Source: Firm-04 sp045591925
GTDB taxonomy: Bacteria > Bacillota > Clostridia > Oscillospirales > Ruminococcaceae
Assembly: GCA_045591925.1 (NCBI GenBank)
Contig: JAZNTW010000095.1
Coordinates: 102,261-166,260 of the forward strand
DNA: 64,000 nucleotides
Direction of reading: 5' to 3'
Shown: in pieces, positions 16,085-25,324 of the stretch
How positions within the stretch are numbered: position 1 is the first letter of the stretch
How the letters are laid out: each line of letters begins with the position of its first letter
Made by a program: the position numbers and the translations under genes
Notes under the pieces: generated by a model
The model's database searches: none
Told to the model about the DNA's origin: nothing
What the model saw: the letters and a program-made list of their open reading frames with translations, nothing else

Positions 16085-16749
16085 TTCTGTAGGTTCTCCT
16101 TACATACTTTCAGAAGCAGCGCCTCTGATTCGTCCAGATTTAACTCTGTCGTATCTACTAATATTGCGTCCTCTGCTTGTTTCAGCGGAGCGATCTCGCG
16201 GTTCATATCCTGCTCATCGCGGCGAATGACGTCTGCAAGAACCTCCTCGTATGTCTGTCCAACCATTTGTTTTTCCTGCATCTCAAGGAAACGCCGCATC
16301 GCACGCTTTTCCGGCGACGCTGTCAGGAAGATTTTCACATCGGCATTCGGCAGTACAACCGTTCCGATATCGCGTCCATCCATCACAACCGAGTGCTCGC
16401 GTGCAAGATTCTGCTGCAACGCAAACAGATACGCCCGCACGCGCGGAATGGCAGAAACCCGCGACGCCTCCATCGTGACCTCCGGCGTCCGAATCAAATC
16501 GGATACATCCTCGCCATTGACGAACACGTGCTGCTCGTCATTCATATGACGAAGCGTTACCTCCAAATCCGGCAGGCAATCAATGATCTGCTGTTCCGTC
16601 TCCGCATTTCTGCGCAGCATATAGAGCGCAATCGCACGGTAAAGCGCACCGGTATCCACATAGATGAATCCCAGCTTTCCGGCAAGGCGGCGCGCAAGCG
16701 TACTTTTTCCGGCTCCGGAAGGCCCGTCTATCGCAATATTCACAGACAA
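16081..16749 (-). CDS. cmk: (d)CMP kinase
   Basis: A 222-residue cytidylate kinase that phosphorylates CMP and dCMP. The P-loop GPSGAGKST is at residues 8-16, YVDTGALYRAIA near 30-41 is the CMP-binding stretch, and MDGRDIGTVVLP near 122 and RRDEQDMNRE near 187 are family signatures. The start is TTG (complement at 16747-16749), nine bases after GGAGGG. The downstream partner plsC is the usual Clostridial neighbour, but here it is the fusion protein. Confidence 0.95.
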   Translation of the reverse strand: MSVNIAIDGPSGAGKSTLARRLAGKLGFIYVDTGALYRAIALYMLRRNAETEQQIIDCLPDLEVTLRHMNDEQHVFVNGEDVSDLIRTPEVTMEASRVSAIPRVRAYLFALQQNLAREHSVVMDGRDIGTVVLPNADVKIFLTASPEKRAMRRFLEMQEKQMVGQTYEEVLADVIRRDEQDMNREIAPLKQAEDAILVDTTELNLDESEALLLKVCKENLQK

Positions 16750-16967
16750 TGAGCAAGTCCCTCCTCACAAACAGCATTGATATTCCCTTATAGTATATCA
16801 TATTTATTTGATTTTTGCAAGTGATTTCTGCCGATTTTCAGCGATTTCTTTTTCAAATCAACAATTTATATTAGTTTATGACGATAATGCGAATGATTCA
16901 ATGCGTATTTTTATGACGAATTGCGCATATTTTCGCTTCAATTACGATATCGAAACAGCAAACAGAA

Positions 16968-16993
16968 AGCCGATCCCATATTCGGAATCGGCT
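16968..16993 (-). terminator. probable terminator after the glycosidase-like gene
   Basis: AGCCGAT at 16968-16974 and ATCGGCT at 16987-16993 form a short stem just past the stop at 17000, followed on the minus strand by TTTCTGTTT. The remaining bases up to cmk (about 16800-16960) are AT-rich and show nothing else I recognise. Confidence 0.6.
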
Positions 16994-16999
16994 GCTGTA

Positions 17000-18286
17000 T
17001 CATTCTGCTGTGGCTGCACGATATAGACAAATCCGCTGAAAACCGTCCTCGCCCAGTACCGAAACCGCCGTCTCAATTTCGGTTTCGGACATCTGTTCAA
17101 TCCGGAGAATCGGAATCACCTCATGCGAACCGGCTGCTGTCCGTGCCGCCTCCGCAAGCATTTCAATCTGCTCCGGCAGCGCCAGCGCAGCAGGGTCAAA
17201 GCGCTGTTCTCCGATTGTAAACGCTTCTGTCATCTGTGCTGGATTGATTTCCATGTAGATTGGCGTCATTTGCAGCTCTGCTGGCTGGAACGCTTCTACT
17301 TCTCCCTGCGAAACGCCATACAGATCAGCATATAAACCTGCTGTCGGCGCAACATCCGCAATTCGGTTCAGAACCGACATCAACGCTTCTTTCCGCAGTT
17401 CTTCATCCTGAATATGGTTGCCGAGCAGCTCTGCATCGGAACGGAAAAAGTGCGGGAATATGGTTCCGGTACAGATAATCTCCGTAAATCCACCCTTTTG
17501 AATCTCGGCTGCGATACCGGCAAGATAATCTGCGGATGCCGCGTCAAATGGGTTGAGCCAAGGTTTACCGCCCTCTGCCGGCTTGTCATCCAGCCAGCGA
17601 GTCGTGCCCTCCTTGAATACATACGAGCCTTCCATGAAGAAATTCGGGAAGGTATGATCTTCCAGTGTAGAAATCTGTCCGATGCAGTTCACATCATAAC
17701 GATTTGCAGCATTGACGATTTCACGCAGCGTCAGCATTTCGTCATTCGACGCACCACACGCCACCGCCTTGTCTACACTCGACGCATATTGGAGCATTCC
17801 GGAACTGAGCTTCAGCGGCAGAATCATCGAGCGATAGCCATTTTCACGGCATTCCTTTGCCGCTGCTTCGACACTATCCAAATCCTTCAGCGTGTCCTCT
17901 GCAACAAAATATGCAACGTCAATATCCGACGGGAATCTGCTCGGAAACTGCTCTGTAGTCGTAGTGACAGTGGTTTCGGTTGTTGCATCGGTGGTGACGG
18001 TCGTTTGCTGCGTGGTTGTCGCCTGTGTCTGCGAGGAGGTTGTCACATCACCCTCGGACGCCACCTCAAAATACGGGTCCTCTGTCTTGGTGGGATTGAG
18101 CTGCTCCTGCTGCATTCGCGTCACAATCGGACCTACCACATTGTATCCGACAAATCCAAGCACAACAACCATAATTAGTGTGGCTACGGTTCCGATTGCA
18201 GAACGCAGCGGATGATAGTCACTGAATACTCTGCGGTTCCGCGCACGGTAGGTATAGATTTTCCGTCCTTTTACTTTATGTTTCAC
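17000..18286 (-). CDS. membrane-anchored putative glycoside hydrolase-like protein (DUF4015-type barrel)
   Basis: A 428-residue protein: basic cytoplasmic N-terminus, one membrane helix at about residues 30-55, a Thr/Gln-rich stalk (70-112), then a barrel-like domain. The segments VAYFVAEDTLKD, YRSMILPLKLSS and WLNPFDAASADYLAGIAAE are like the putative glycoside hydrolase family once called DUF4015 (COG1306 type), seen in cell-surface proteins. I cannot identify a catalytic pair with confidence. The start is GTG at 18286 behind AAAGGAG. It lies 30 bases downstream of the RnfA-like gene on the same strand, so it may be co-transcribed. Confidence 0.65.
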   Translation of the reverse strand: MKHKVKGRKIYTYRARNRRVFSDYHPLRSAIGTVATLIMVVVLGFVGYNVVGPIVTRMQQEQLNPTKTEDPYFEVASEGDVTTSSQTQATTTQQTTVTTDATTETTVTTTTEQFPSRFPSDIDVAYFVAEDTLKDLDSVEAAAKECRENGYRSMILPLKLSSGMLQYASSVDKAVACGASNDEMLTLREIVNAANRYDVNCIGQISTLEDHTFPNFFMEGSYVFKEGTTRWLDDKPAEGGKPWLNPFDAASADYLAGIAAEIQKGGFTEIICTGTIFPHFFRSDAELLGNHIQDEELRKEALMSVLNRIADVAPTAGLYADLYGVSQGEVEAFQPAELQMTPIYMEINPAQMTEAFTIGEQRFDPAALALPEQIEMLAEAARTAAGSHEVIPILRIEQMSETEIETAVSVLGEDGFQRICLYRAATAE

Positions 18287-18315
18287 GGAAGATATGCTCC
18301 TTTCTTTTTATATGA

Positions 18316-18873
18316 TTACGGGAACAAACAGGCTGCTGCCATGGAAAGCATTGCGCCATAGAGCAGCATACCTTTCCAGCCGCGTACCGATTGCGGCATA
18401 TGATTGCTGAACAGCATCGGAACAGCCAATTTCAGCATCAGACACGCCGCCAAATATCCAAGCCCGGTACGGAAGCCATACCGAAATGCGATCCAGATAT
18501 CATGCGTATATTCTGTGCTGAACAGCACGGTTCCAAGCACTGCGGACGAAAATGCCGCGTTATAAATCCACGGTATCACATATCGCTTGATACGCGGAAA
18601 TTTCTTTACAGCAAACGCCGCAAGCAGACAGATGCCTCCGCAAATCAGCGCATTGACCAGCGGATAGAACAGCTTTTGATACTGTGTCGGGATGATCAAT
18701 CTGCTGCACGCCGTTAAGCCGGAACTAACCGTACATAGCAGCATCGTCAGCAAGCCGAGCCGAAATAAACCGCGTCCATGCCGGACGGTTCTGGCAGCCG
18801 AGGAAAGTCCAAGCGCATTTTGAAATACAATATTCTGAAACAGAATCAAAATCAAATCAGCCGCGATCTGCAT
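18316..18873 (-). CDS. divergent RnfA-like membrane subunit
   Basis: A 185-residue protein with six hydrophobic segments, related in length and pattern to RnfA/RnfE. The usual motif LGLCP near the N-terminus, whose Cys helps bind the intramembrane 2Fe-2S cluster, reads LGLSS here. The ATG at 18873 is preferred over the TTG at 18894 because GAGGAG lies nine bases upstream. It overlaps the RnfE-like gene by 17 bases. It is probably a membrane partner in an electron-transfer complex of altered type, or a relic; the family call is by pattern only. Confidence 0.6.
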   Translation of the reverse strand: MQIAADLILILFQNIVFQNALGLSSAARTVRHGRGLFRLGLLTMLLCTVSSGLTACSRLIIPTQYQKLFYPLVNALICGGICLLAAFAVKKFPRIKRYVIPWIYNAAFSSAVLGTVLFSTEYTHDIWIAFRYGFRTGLGYLAACLMLKLAVPMLFSNHMPQSVRGWKGMLLYGAMLSMAAACLFP

Positions 18874-19423
18874 ATTGCTTCTCTCCTCTGCCAAGCGTCT
18901 CTATCACAGTCAACATCAGGATCAAAAGGATCAGTCCTCCGGCAGGCTCCAGAAGCATCGGAAGCGGCGGCGAAAAATCGAGCGATTTCCCTGCAAATGC
19001 CGCGCTGCCCAACAGCTCGCGGACGCTGCCTGTGATCAAAACTGCAAATATTACCGGAATCAGATTCCGGAACAGCGCTTTCAATAAGCCCTTGCGCGGA
19101 AAAATTTTGTCATGTGCGGCAGTCAGATACAGTGCCGTACTGAGAATCGGGATATAGATTCCACCGCCGATTTTCGGAAAGAGCCATGCGGTCAAAATCG
19201 CCACCGGCATATACACCAAACTGCCGATGACAGAATACAATACAATACGAAATAAAATCGGCACCTTGCGCGGAATCAGCGCGGAGAGCAGCACCGTGCA
19301 GACCGTCATGCAGAAAAAGGCAAAGCACATTGCAAGTGCCTCTCCGACCGACGCGGAAAATACTGCAATCGGTGCAATCATCAAGCCGCTGCGGAGTATG
19401 GATTCGGTGGAAGCAGACTTCAT
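18857..19423 (-). CDS. divergent RnfE-like membrane subunit
   Basis: A 188-residue, six-helix protein. GSVRELLGS near residue 138 matches the conserved xxRELLG segment of RnfE/NqrD, and FFCMTVCTVLLSALIP resembles the first core helix. At the N-terminus the motif LGMCPTLAV is LMIAPIAV, so the cluster-binding cysteine is absent. The start codon overlaps the stop of the RnfD-like gene (ATGA), so translation is coupled. Confidence 0.62.
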   Translation of the reverse strand: MKSASTESILRSGLMIAPIAVFSASVGEALAMCFAFFCMTVCTVLLSALIPRKVPILFRIVLYSVIGSLVYMPVAILTAWLFPKIGGGIYIPILSTALYLTAAHDKIFPRKGLLKALFRNLIPVIFAVLITGSVRELLGSAAFAGKSLDFSPPLPMLLEPAGGLILLILMLTVIETLGRGEKQYADRG

Positions 19424-20361
19424 GCAGCAGTCCCCCTCTCCGGTTCCTCTGGTATATCATCGAAACATAACATGATTCTGGTGAGCCAGATTCGAATTGG
19501 AGACAGCAGCACCGCAAGCAGAATCGGCGCATCATAGATATATAAAAACCGAGTTGCAAATACCGTTGCAAAGCCAATCAGAAAACCATAGGCAGCACCG
19601 GCAAGCGTCGGCGGCGTATAGTCCGAATCAGCATGAAGAAATATGATGGCAAATAACGCCTGATTCGTCAAGCAGCTCCCGACAATATCCGCATCAAAAT
19701 GCTGTAAATTCGAGAGCGCCAGATTTCCGACAATCAGTGACGCAGCCGCCGGTATCGTCACCCATACGGACGACGCACGGCGCGCGCATAATACAATCAA
19801 TACCGCCATCAGCAGGACGATCGAGCCTGTCCCGATCGGCTGCTTCGGAAGTCCTGTCAGCCATTCCATCACCGATACGGAAAATTCACCGCTTCGATTC
19901 CATATTGCGGAAACGCCGTCTTCAAGTAGCGTACTATCTATATAAAACAGCGGCAGCGCTTCCTTTTCAGCCGGAAACATCGTGACCTGCAAGCGGCTGT
20001 TCAAGAGACAAAAACAATATCCGAGCGCCGCCGGTGGAATTACCGGATTTTCCTTGCCGCCAAACATCGCCCTGCCAATGATAATTGTAAAAATACAGGA
20101 CATGATAAGCAGAGAAATCGGAACTGTCGGCGGCAGCATCATCAAAAGAATCAGTCCAATCACGCCGGCATCCAGATTTGCAATGGAAAACGGCTTTTTT
20201 TGAATCAGCGTACAAAAATATTCCGATATCACCGAAACCGCCACGGCAATTCCTGCAAGCAGCCAGATTCGCATCCCATAATCATAGGACGCCGCCGCGA
20301 GAATTGCAAGCACCGCTGCGAAGCGGTCAAACAAAATGCGATTGGAACTTGGTTTGTGCAT
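19420..20361 (-). CDS. RnfD-like (NqrB/RnfD family) membrane subunit
   Basis: A 313-residue membrane protein with about nine helices. The strings SIANLDAGVIGLILLMMLPP and IGRAMFGGKENPVIPPAALG match the NqrB/RnfD core (LPP, FGG, NP). RnfD normally carries a covalent FMN on a Thr in an SGAT motif; the comparable place here reads DGVSAIWNRSG, without the Thr. Start at ATG 20361, behind AAAGGCAGG; an upstream non-canonical start would add ten residues. It is the first gene of a D-E-A set, in contrast to the usual C-D-G-E-A-B order. Confidence 0.68.
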   Translation of the reverse strand: MHKPSSNRILFDRFAAVLAILAAASYDYGMRIWLLAGIAVAVSVISEYFCTLIQKKPFSIANLDAGVIGLILLMMLPPTVPISLLIMSCIFTIIIGRAMFGGKENPVIPPAALGYCFCLLNSRLQVTMFPAEKEALPLFYIDSTLLEDGVSAIWNRSGEFSVSVMEWLTGLPKQPIGTGSIVLLMAVLIVLCARRASSVWVTIPAAASLIVGNLALSNLQHFDADIVGSCLTNQALFAIIFLHADSDYTPPTLAGAAYGFLIGFATVFATRFLYIYDAPILLAVLLSPIRIWLTRIMLCFDDIPEEPERGTAA

Positions 20362-20433
20362 ATACTGCACCTGCCTTTGCTGGACAATCAAATCACATAC
20401 GGCAGCAAAGCCGTGAGAAAGGATACGTTTCGT

Positions 20434-21003
20434 ATGACAGTAGAACGGCTTTCCGAAAGCTCGGTAAAGGTTCAGATTTCTGCCGATGAACTGCGCATAT
20501 TTCTGCCGGATGAACCTCGTACACCGGATTCACCGCAAATGCTGCGAATGCTTTCGTTTATGCTCGAAAAAGCCGAAGCCGTCAGCGGAATCGCATTCTC
20601 TGCGCTGCCTGTCACGGTGGAGCTGCTCAAAAATCAGGATGGCGGTCTTGCGGTATATTTTTCCATCCGGGAAAATCAGCAGCAGTCTCAGCGCACCGCA
20701 AAGCCCCATATCATCCGTTTGGCTGCACAGTTTGACGAGCCGGATATGCTGCGGCAATGCTGTATTCTGTTAAAACAGGAGCTGGAGCATATCCGCAGCA
20801 GCGTATTGTATCAATATCAGGCAAACTGGGTTCTGACCATGAAGCTCAAGCAAGCCCGTGCCTCGGCAATTCACCATATTTTGCTGGAATATGGGAAGCC
20901 CTTTCGTCTGTCTGCACTCAATCGGGCGCGCCTTGCCGAATACGGCACATTGATTTTCGAGCAGAATGCCGTATTACACGCAATCGCCGCAAAACTGCCT
21001 TAA
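20434..21003 (+). CDS. MecA-like adaptor protein
   Basis: A 189-residue protein starting MTVERLSESSVKVQISADEL, very like the N-terminal substrate-binding domain of MecA, the adaptor that delivers proteins to ClpC/ClpP. The C-terminal half is less conserved, with a basic helix (WVLTMKLKQARASAIHH). AGAAAGGA lies ten bases before this ATG; the longer open frame upstream runs antisense to the RnfD-like gene and is not credible. It is divergent from the Rnf-like set and converges on rpe with a four-base overlap of the stops. Confidence 0.75.
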   Translation: MTVERLSESSVKVQISADELRIFLPDEPRTPDSPQMLRMLSFMLEKAEAVSGIAFSALPVTVELLKNQDGGLAVYFSIRENQQQSQRTAKPHIIRLAAQFDEPDMLRQCCILLKQELEHIRSSVLYQYQANWVLTMKLKQARASAIHHILLEYGKPFRLSALNRARLAEYGTLIFEQNAVLHAIAAKLP

Positions 21004-21656
21004 TCGAAGGGACGGTTCAGCGACCTGACCGCTTCCGCAGGGTCGGCTGCACCCAGCACATAGGAGCCTGCAACCAGATAATCTGCGCCGGCTTTTCTGA
21101 CCAGCATACCGGTTTCCGCATTGATGCCGCCGTCCACCTCGATATGGAACGGAAGCTGTTCACGGCGCAGCAGCTCGGAAAGCGTCTGAATCTTCGGGAG
21201 CATCTGCGGCATAAAGGCTTGACCGCCAAGCCCCGGATATACAGTCATAATCAATATAAAATCGTCCTTCTGCATCTTGGAAAGATACGGAAATACTGCC
21301 GAAATCGGCGTATCCGGTGAAACAACAATACCGGCAGGGATTCCGCAATCATGGATGCAGCGGAGTGTTTCGATCGGATCGGAATTGCTTTCGATATGAA
21401 AAGACAATAAATCCGCGCCTGCTTTCACAAAGCGTTCCACAAATCGAAGCGGATCGGTGATCATCAAATGCACATCAATCGGCTGCTTGGTATAGGGACG
21501 AAGTGATGAGAGCACCGGCAGTCCAAATGAAATATTATCGACAAATCTGCCATCCATGACATCGTAATGCAGCGCATCCGCACCGGACGCTGCAACCGTA
21601 TCCGCAACTTGCGACAAATTCAGCAGATTGCTGTTCAAAATTGAAGCGAGTACCAT
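21000..21656 (-). CDS. rpe: ribulose-phosphate 3-epimerase
   Basis: A 218-residue TIM barrel of standard length, interconverting ribulose-5-phosphate and xylulose-5-phosphate in the pentose phosphate pathway. Landmarks are SILNSNLLNL at residues 5-14 (the usual SILSADF is altered, but the Ser is kept), YDVMDGRFVDNISFG near 34-48, VHLMITDP near 66-73, MTVYPGLGGQAF near 141 (usually MTVNPGFGGQ) and VDGGINAETG near 177. Confidence 0.94.
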   Translation of the reverse strand: MVLASILNSNLLNLSQVADTVAASGADALHYDVMDGRFVDNISFGLPVLSSLRPYTKQPIDVHLMITDPLRFVERFVKAGADLLSFHIESNSDPIETLRCIHDCGIPAGIVVSPDTPISAVFPYLSKMQKDDFILIMTVYPGLGGQAFMPQMLPKIQTLSELLRREQLPFHIEVDGGINAETGMLVRKAGADYLVAGSYVLGAADPAEAVRSLNRPFD

Positions 21657-21790
21657 ATCTATCCCTCCGAATCCGATATTTCACACATATTTATATTATA
21701 TCGCAATTTTCGTATTTCGTCAAGCATTCGACCGTATCCGAATCCGAATTCATGCTTTTCGTAGAAGCACCTAAAATATAAAAATCCGAC

Positions 21791-21819
21791 TGGACAATCC
21801 TGTGAAAATAGTGTATAAT
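21791..21819 (+). promoter_or_regulatory. promoter of the membrane protein/pdaA-like gene pair
   Basis: TGGACA at 21791-21796, a 17-base spacer and TATAAT at 21814-21819, followed by a 52-base leader with a GGAGGAG ribosome site. Confidence 0.7.
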
Positions 21820-21871
21820 AAATCAATCGCATGTTTATATAGTATTCGTCATCGAACGACACGGAGGAGAT

Positions 21872-22405
21872 ATGACTCATTTTGGAAAGCATCTGCTTCA
21901 AAGCGGCATCTGGCTGCTCGCATCCGAATTATTATGCCTGATTCTCGCATTCTCATTCGCCATTCTCGGCAGTCATCCCGTTATTCAAGGGATTCGCCTG
22001 ATGTTCGGTATCACCGCCCACAGCTTGCTCATCGGAAGCTGTGCCGCAAAAGCTGCCGCGGACGACGTCGCACGATTCCGCAGTGCCAATATCAGCGTGA
22101 AGCCCATCAAGCCGCTGTCTATCGCAATCATCCTGACAATCCCTGCCGCCGTTACCTACATTGTCTTATGCGCAAACAGCGAGAGCATTCTGATGCTGAA
22201 TCTCTTTCCGCTGCTCAACGCGCCGTTTATCGGCATCTATCAGTTTCTCATCGGCGGCACAGAACCGTTTTCGGCAATTTCTTTTGTAAATCGAGTGCTG
22301 ATGGCAGTTCCGCCGCTTCTGACTGCCGCGGCCTATCTGCTCGGATATTACAGCCGCTATCTTCCTGCACGCGCCGCCATCTCTGCCAGATCAAACCGTA
22401 CATAA
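21872..22405 (+). CDS. four-helix membrane protein of unknown function
   Basis: A 177-residue hydrophobic protein with membrane segments near residues 12-35, 42-63, 83-108 and 140-160, and a short basic C-terminus (ARAAISARSNRT). I do not recognise a family. The start follows GGAGGAG by four bases. It precedes the PdaA-like gene by 62 bases under a shared promoter, so a cell-envelope role is possible, but that is only context. Confidence 0.6.
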   Translation: MTHFGKHLLQSGIWLLASELLCLILAFSFAILGSHPVIQGIRLMFGITAHSLLIGSCAAKAAADDVARFRSANISVKPIKPLSIAIILTIPAAVTYIVLCANSESILMLNLFPLLNAPFIGIYQFLIGGTEPFSAISFVNRVLMAVPPLLTAAAYLLGYYSRYLPARAAISARSNRT

Positions 22406-22467
22406 CAACGCATTCGCCGCATATCCTATGGATGCAGGCTCGCCCTGCATTCGGAAAGGATGATTGC

Positions 22468-23193
22468 ATGAAAATACGTTTGTTTTTAAGTGCCATACTA
22501 TCCGCGGCGCTTCTGCTGCCAAGTATTTATGCAGATGCCATCGGATATGGTCAGGGAAAGGAATGCGACGCGCAGAACCGACCCATTGGCGCAACTGCGT
22601 TTCAGACATCGTTCGGACAATACGGTGCCTATGCGCTGACTCCGGATGAACACAGAATCATTCTGACATTCGATCAAGGCTACGAGAACGGCTACACCGC
22701 AGGCATTCTTGATACACTGCGTGAAAAAAATGTATCTGCTGTATTTTTTCTGACTGGCGACTATGCAAAGCGCGAATCGGAGCTTGTTCAGCGCATGATT
22801 TCCGAGGGGCATACCATCGGCAATCACGGCATGACGCACGCTGCACTGCCGCAGCTTGATGATGACGCGATTGAGACAGAGATTATGTCTTTGCATGAAT
22901 ATGTTCTGGCGCAATACGGCGTAGAGATGCAGTATTTCCGACCGCCCTGCGGGGAATATGACGCACGCGCCCTCGAAAAAATCCAATCGCTTGGCTATCA
23001 AACCCTGTTTTGGAGCGCGGCACACGTGGATTGGCTTACAGACGCACAGCCCGACCCCGATTCTGCGTTGCGCCAGCTCTCCGATGCCGCACACGGCGGC
23101 GCAATTTATCTGCTGCACTCGGTTTCCTCCACAAATGCGCAAATCCTCGGTGATTTGATTGACGAAATGCGTGCTGCCGGCTACACGGTTTAA
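22468..23193 (+). CDS. PdaA-like polysaccharide deacetylase (NodB domain)
   Basis: A 241-residue secreted protein with a signal peptide (residues 1-24, ending near SIYADA). The NodB motifs are present: LTFDQGYENGYT (motif 1, catalytic Asp kept, DQG rather than DDG), HTIGNHGMTH (motif 2, metal His pair), RPPCGEYD (motif 3) and IYLLHSVS (motif 5). These follow the delta-lactam-forming PdaA subgroup, which deacetylates MurNAc in spore cortex peptidoglycan, more than chitin deacetylases. The start is at ATG 22468, behind GGAAAGGA; the longer frame upstream is the out-of-frame shadow of the membrane protein gene. Confidence 0.88.
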   Translation: MKIRLFLSAILSAALLLPSIYADAIGYGQGKECDAQNRPIGATAFQTSFGQYGAYALTPDEHRIILTFDQGYENGYTAGILDTLREKNVSAVFFLTGDYAKRESELVQRMISEGHTIGNHGMTHAALPQLDDDAIETEIMSLHEYVLAQYGVEMQYFRPPCGEYDARALEKIQSLGYQTLFWSAAHVDWLTDAQPDPDSALRQLSDAAHGGAIYLLHSVSSTNAQILGDLIDEMRAAGYTV

Positions 23194-23198
23194 TCGCA

Positions 23199-23236
23199 AA
23201 AACGCTGCTGTATCATACTCGGTACAGCAGCGTTTT
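23199..23236. terminator. bidirectional terminator after the pdaA-like gene
   Basis: AAAACGCTGCTGTA at 23199-23212 pairs perfectly with 23223-23236 (14 bp, ten-base loop), with A/T tracts on both ends. It separates convergent transcripts. Confidence 0.9.
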
Positions 23237-23239
23237 CAT

Positions 23240-23704
23240 TTATAAGCCGGTGCGGAGAAACAGGATCGCTGCTGCCAGCAAAATCGCAAAGATAATGGAA
23301 AACAGATTTCCAATCACGATAATCACCAGACTATGCCGGTCATATGCGCTCCGCTTTTCCGAATTTCGGGAAATCAAAAGCAATTCCTGCTTATTTTCAT
23401 GGTAAATGTTTTTTCGTCCAAAGGATTCTGCCGGAAAAATACAGGTATATTCCTGCTTATCTACGCTGTATACCGCATTGGCAAACCGATCCGTCTCGTC
23501 AATCCGAAGAAAAATCCCCGTCACACGCTTGCGAAACAGCAGCGATATATCCGTAATCAAAAAAAACAGTGCAAACAATGCCATTGCAATCGCGATTAAG
23601 CCCAGTATCACAACGGCGCCGATGACAAAAATGGTTTCTGCGGATACGCCGATAAACAACAGCAGCGCAACAACAATCACCACTGTGATCACAATCTCAA
23701 GCAT
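23240..23704 (-). CDS. three-helix membrane protein of unknown function
   Basis: A 154-residue protein: two N-terminal membrane helices (residues 3-22 and 25-53), a soluble part with beta-like character (GIFLRIDETDRFANAVYSVD, about 60-120) and one C-terminal helix (125-150). The middle resembles small domains in DUF3592-type proteins, but I cannot assign a family. It lies 14 bases after the histidine phosphatase gene on the same strand, so the two are probably one transcript. Confidence 0.6.
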   Translation of the reverse strand: MLEIVITVVIVVALLLFIGVSAETIFVIGAVVILGLIAIAMALFALFFLITDISLLFRKRVTGIFLRIDETDRFANAVYSVDKQEYTCIFPAESFGRKNIYHENKQELLLISRNSEKRSAYDRHSLVIIVIGNLFSIIFAILLAAAILFLRTGL

Positions 23705-23718
23705 TGCGCTCCCTCCAT

Positions 23719-24354
23719 TTAAAAGGTTTCGCTTTCTTCCGGCAATACAGGACAGATGCCGAGGATTTCAAACGCCTGCGCCTGCTGCCACATCTGCGGA
23801 TTGATCTGGATTTCAAAGCCCTCGCCCGGTGCGGTCTGAATCTGCTTCGGGTCGAGCTTCGGGATGCCAAAGCAAGCCATTGCATTCGCGATCACGCCGC
23901 CATGCGTCACAATCGCCACGTGCGTAAGCTCCTCCTGCATCATCTCCAGCAAAATCCGATGAAAGCCCTGAAATGTCCGGATACAAAGCTCGGAAACGCT
24001 CTCACCCTCCGGCGGCTTTGCGTCCATGCCGCCGCGAATCCATGTCAGATATTCCGGATCCTCCAGCAATTCTTCTGCCGTTTTGCCCTCAAATTTTCCG
24101 AAATGAAGCTCCCGAAATTCCTCCGCAACAACAGTTTCCCGATCCGGAAACAGAATTTCCGCACTCTCCGTACAGCGCAGCAGCGGACTCGTATAAACGC
24201 GCTGCACCTTGGGATAAACATATTTGTCGGTCAAATCATACAGCTCCGACCTGCCGCGGTCGTTCAGCGGAAAATCGGTTGTTCCGATATATTGTCCGCG
24301 GTCGTTGGCATTCGTTCTGCCGTGCCGATACAGATAAATGTGATAATTTTTCAT
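23719..24354 (-). CDS. histidine phosphatase family protein (phosphoglycerate mutase-like)
   Basis: A 211-residue protein of branch 1. The catalytic motif YLYRHGRTNAN at residues 7-17 (His11), R59-type Arg in TSPLLRCTESA near 56-66, E84 region FRELHFGKFEGKTAEEL near 81, and THGGVIANAM near 149 complete the active site. The family includes alpha-ribazole phosphatase and broad-specificity phosphatases; the context (membrane protein downstream) gives no clue to the substrate. Confidence 0.9.
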   Translation of the reverse strand: MKNYHIYLYRHGRTNANDRGQYIGTTDFPLNDRGRSELYDLTDKYVYPKVQRVYTSPLLRCTESAEILFPDRETVVAEEFRELHFGKFEGKTAEELLEDPEYLTWIRGGMDAKPPEGESVSELCIRTFQGFHRILLEMMQEELTHVAIVTHGGVIANAMACFGIPKLDPKQIQTAPGEGFEIQINPQMWQQAQAFEILGICPVLPEESETF

Positions 24355-24446
24355 AATTTCTTCCTTTCAGGCGGATTTCGTCGGATATAGGCGAAATCCA
24401 CAAAAAAATATGTAAAACTTTGTCAGTATTTTTTTGATATTGGGGC

Positions 24447-24475
24447 TTTACAATTTATACTATGTGTTATATAAT
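24447..24475 (+). promoter_or_regulatory. sigma-A type promoter of the XRE regulator/rnfCD-like region
   Basis: TTTACA at 24447-24452 and TATAAT at 24470-24475 with a 17-base spacer; a 57-base leader follows with GAAGGGAG. Confidence 0.75.
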
Positions 24476-24532
24476 TGTAGAGTATGAAAGACTGTATTGC
24501 AGTCTCAAGGAACGAAGGGAGTATGATTTGCA

Positions 24533-25246
24533 ATGAATGACGATTTTCCGCGCATTATTACGCTACAGCGAAAAGAACGTAAGATTAGCCAGAAAAAGGC
24601 TGCCACCGATCTCGGCATTTCACAAGCGCTGCTCTCCCATTACGAAAAAGGCATTCGGGAATGCGGTTTGGATTTCCTCGTCCGAATTGCAGATTACTAC
24701 AATGTATCCTGCGATTATCTGCTCGGCAGAACGCCTGAGCCGGGCGGTAAAACCCTGACGCTCGAAGAAATCCCGGACGACGACGGCAACAACGAAATGC
24801 CATCCAACGAAGCCATTCGCTTCTATCGTAAAATCATCAATAATTCCATCAGTCTGCTGTTTTCGTTTTCACAGCGTGCCAATTCCGTCACGCTGATTCG
24901 CGAGGTTTCGTCCTATCTGATGCTCTCGGTTTATAAGCTGTTCCGCATCATCTATAATGCCTGTGCGCGAAATGACCAGAAGCTGTTCCGCGTACCCAAG
25001 GTTGTCGCAAACGACAGCGCCAATGCAATCATCTCATTAAATGAATCCAATATCAAGGCGGCATCCAGCGGAATTGTCCTCGGCATGAATGACGCGGTTG
25101 TGGACGCAGAAACGCTCTATGTCACAACGGCAACGCTGTCTAAGGATTTCTCGGAATATGCCTCCTCCTTACTGAACCTGATTCAGATCAGCGAGGACAG
25201 CATCGCCCGAACCAGAGATACACTCCAGACACAGCACAGACCGTAA
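24533..25246 (+). CDS. XRE-family transcriptional regulator
   Basis: A 237-residue protein. Residues 8-63 form a Cro/CI helix-turn-helix (ISQKKAATDLGISQALLSHYEKG) followed by the frequent CDYLLGRTPEP segment. The 160-residue helical C-terminal part is of a type I do not recognise and is likely for dimerisation or signal sensing. It lies 78 bases upstream of the RnfC-like gene in the same direction with no clear terminator between them, so it may regulate or be co-expressed with that operon. Confidence 0.8.
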   Translation: MNDDFPRIITLQRKERKISQKKAATDLGISQALLSHYEKGIRECGLDFLVRIADYYNVSCDYLLGRTPEPGGKTLTLEEIPDDDGNNEMPSNEAIRFYRKIINNSISLLFSFSQRANSVTLIREVSSYLMLSVYKLFRIIYNACARNDQKLFRVPKVVANDSANAIISLNESNIKAASSGIVLGMNDAVVDAETLYVTTATLSKDFSEYASSLLNLIQISEDSIARTRDTLQTQHRP

Positions 25247-25324
25247 TACATTTTTATTATACCATATTTTTAAAAAAAAGAAAAGACCCTGCAAAAAAAA
25301 CATACAAAAGAAAGGTCCGTACAT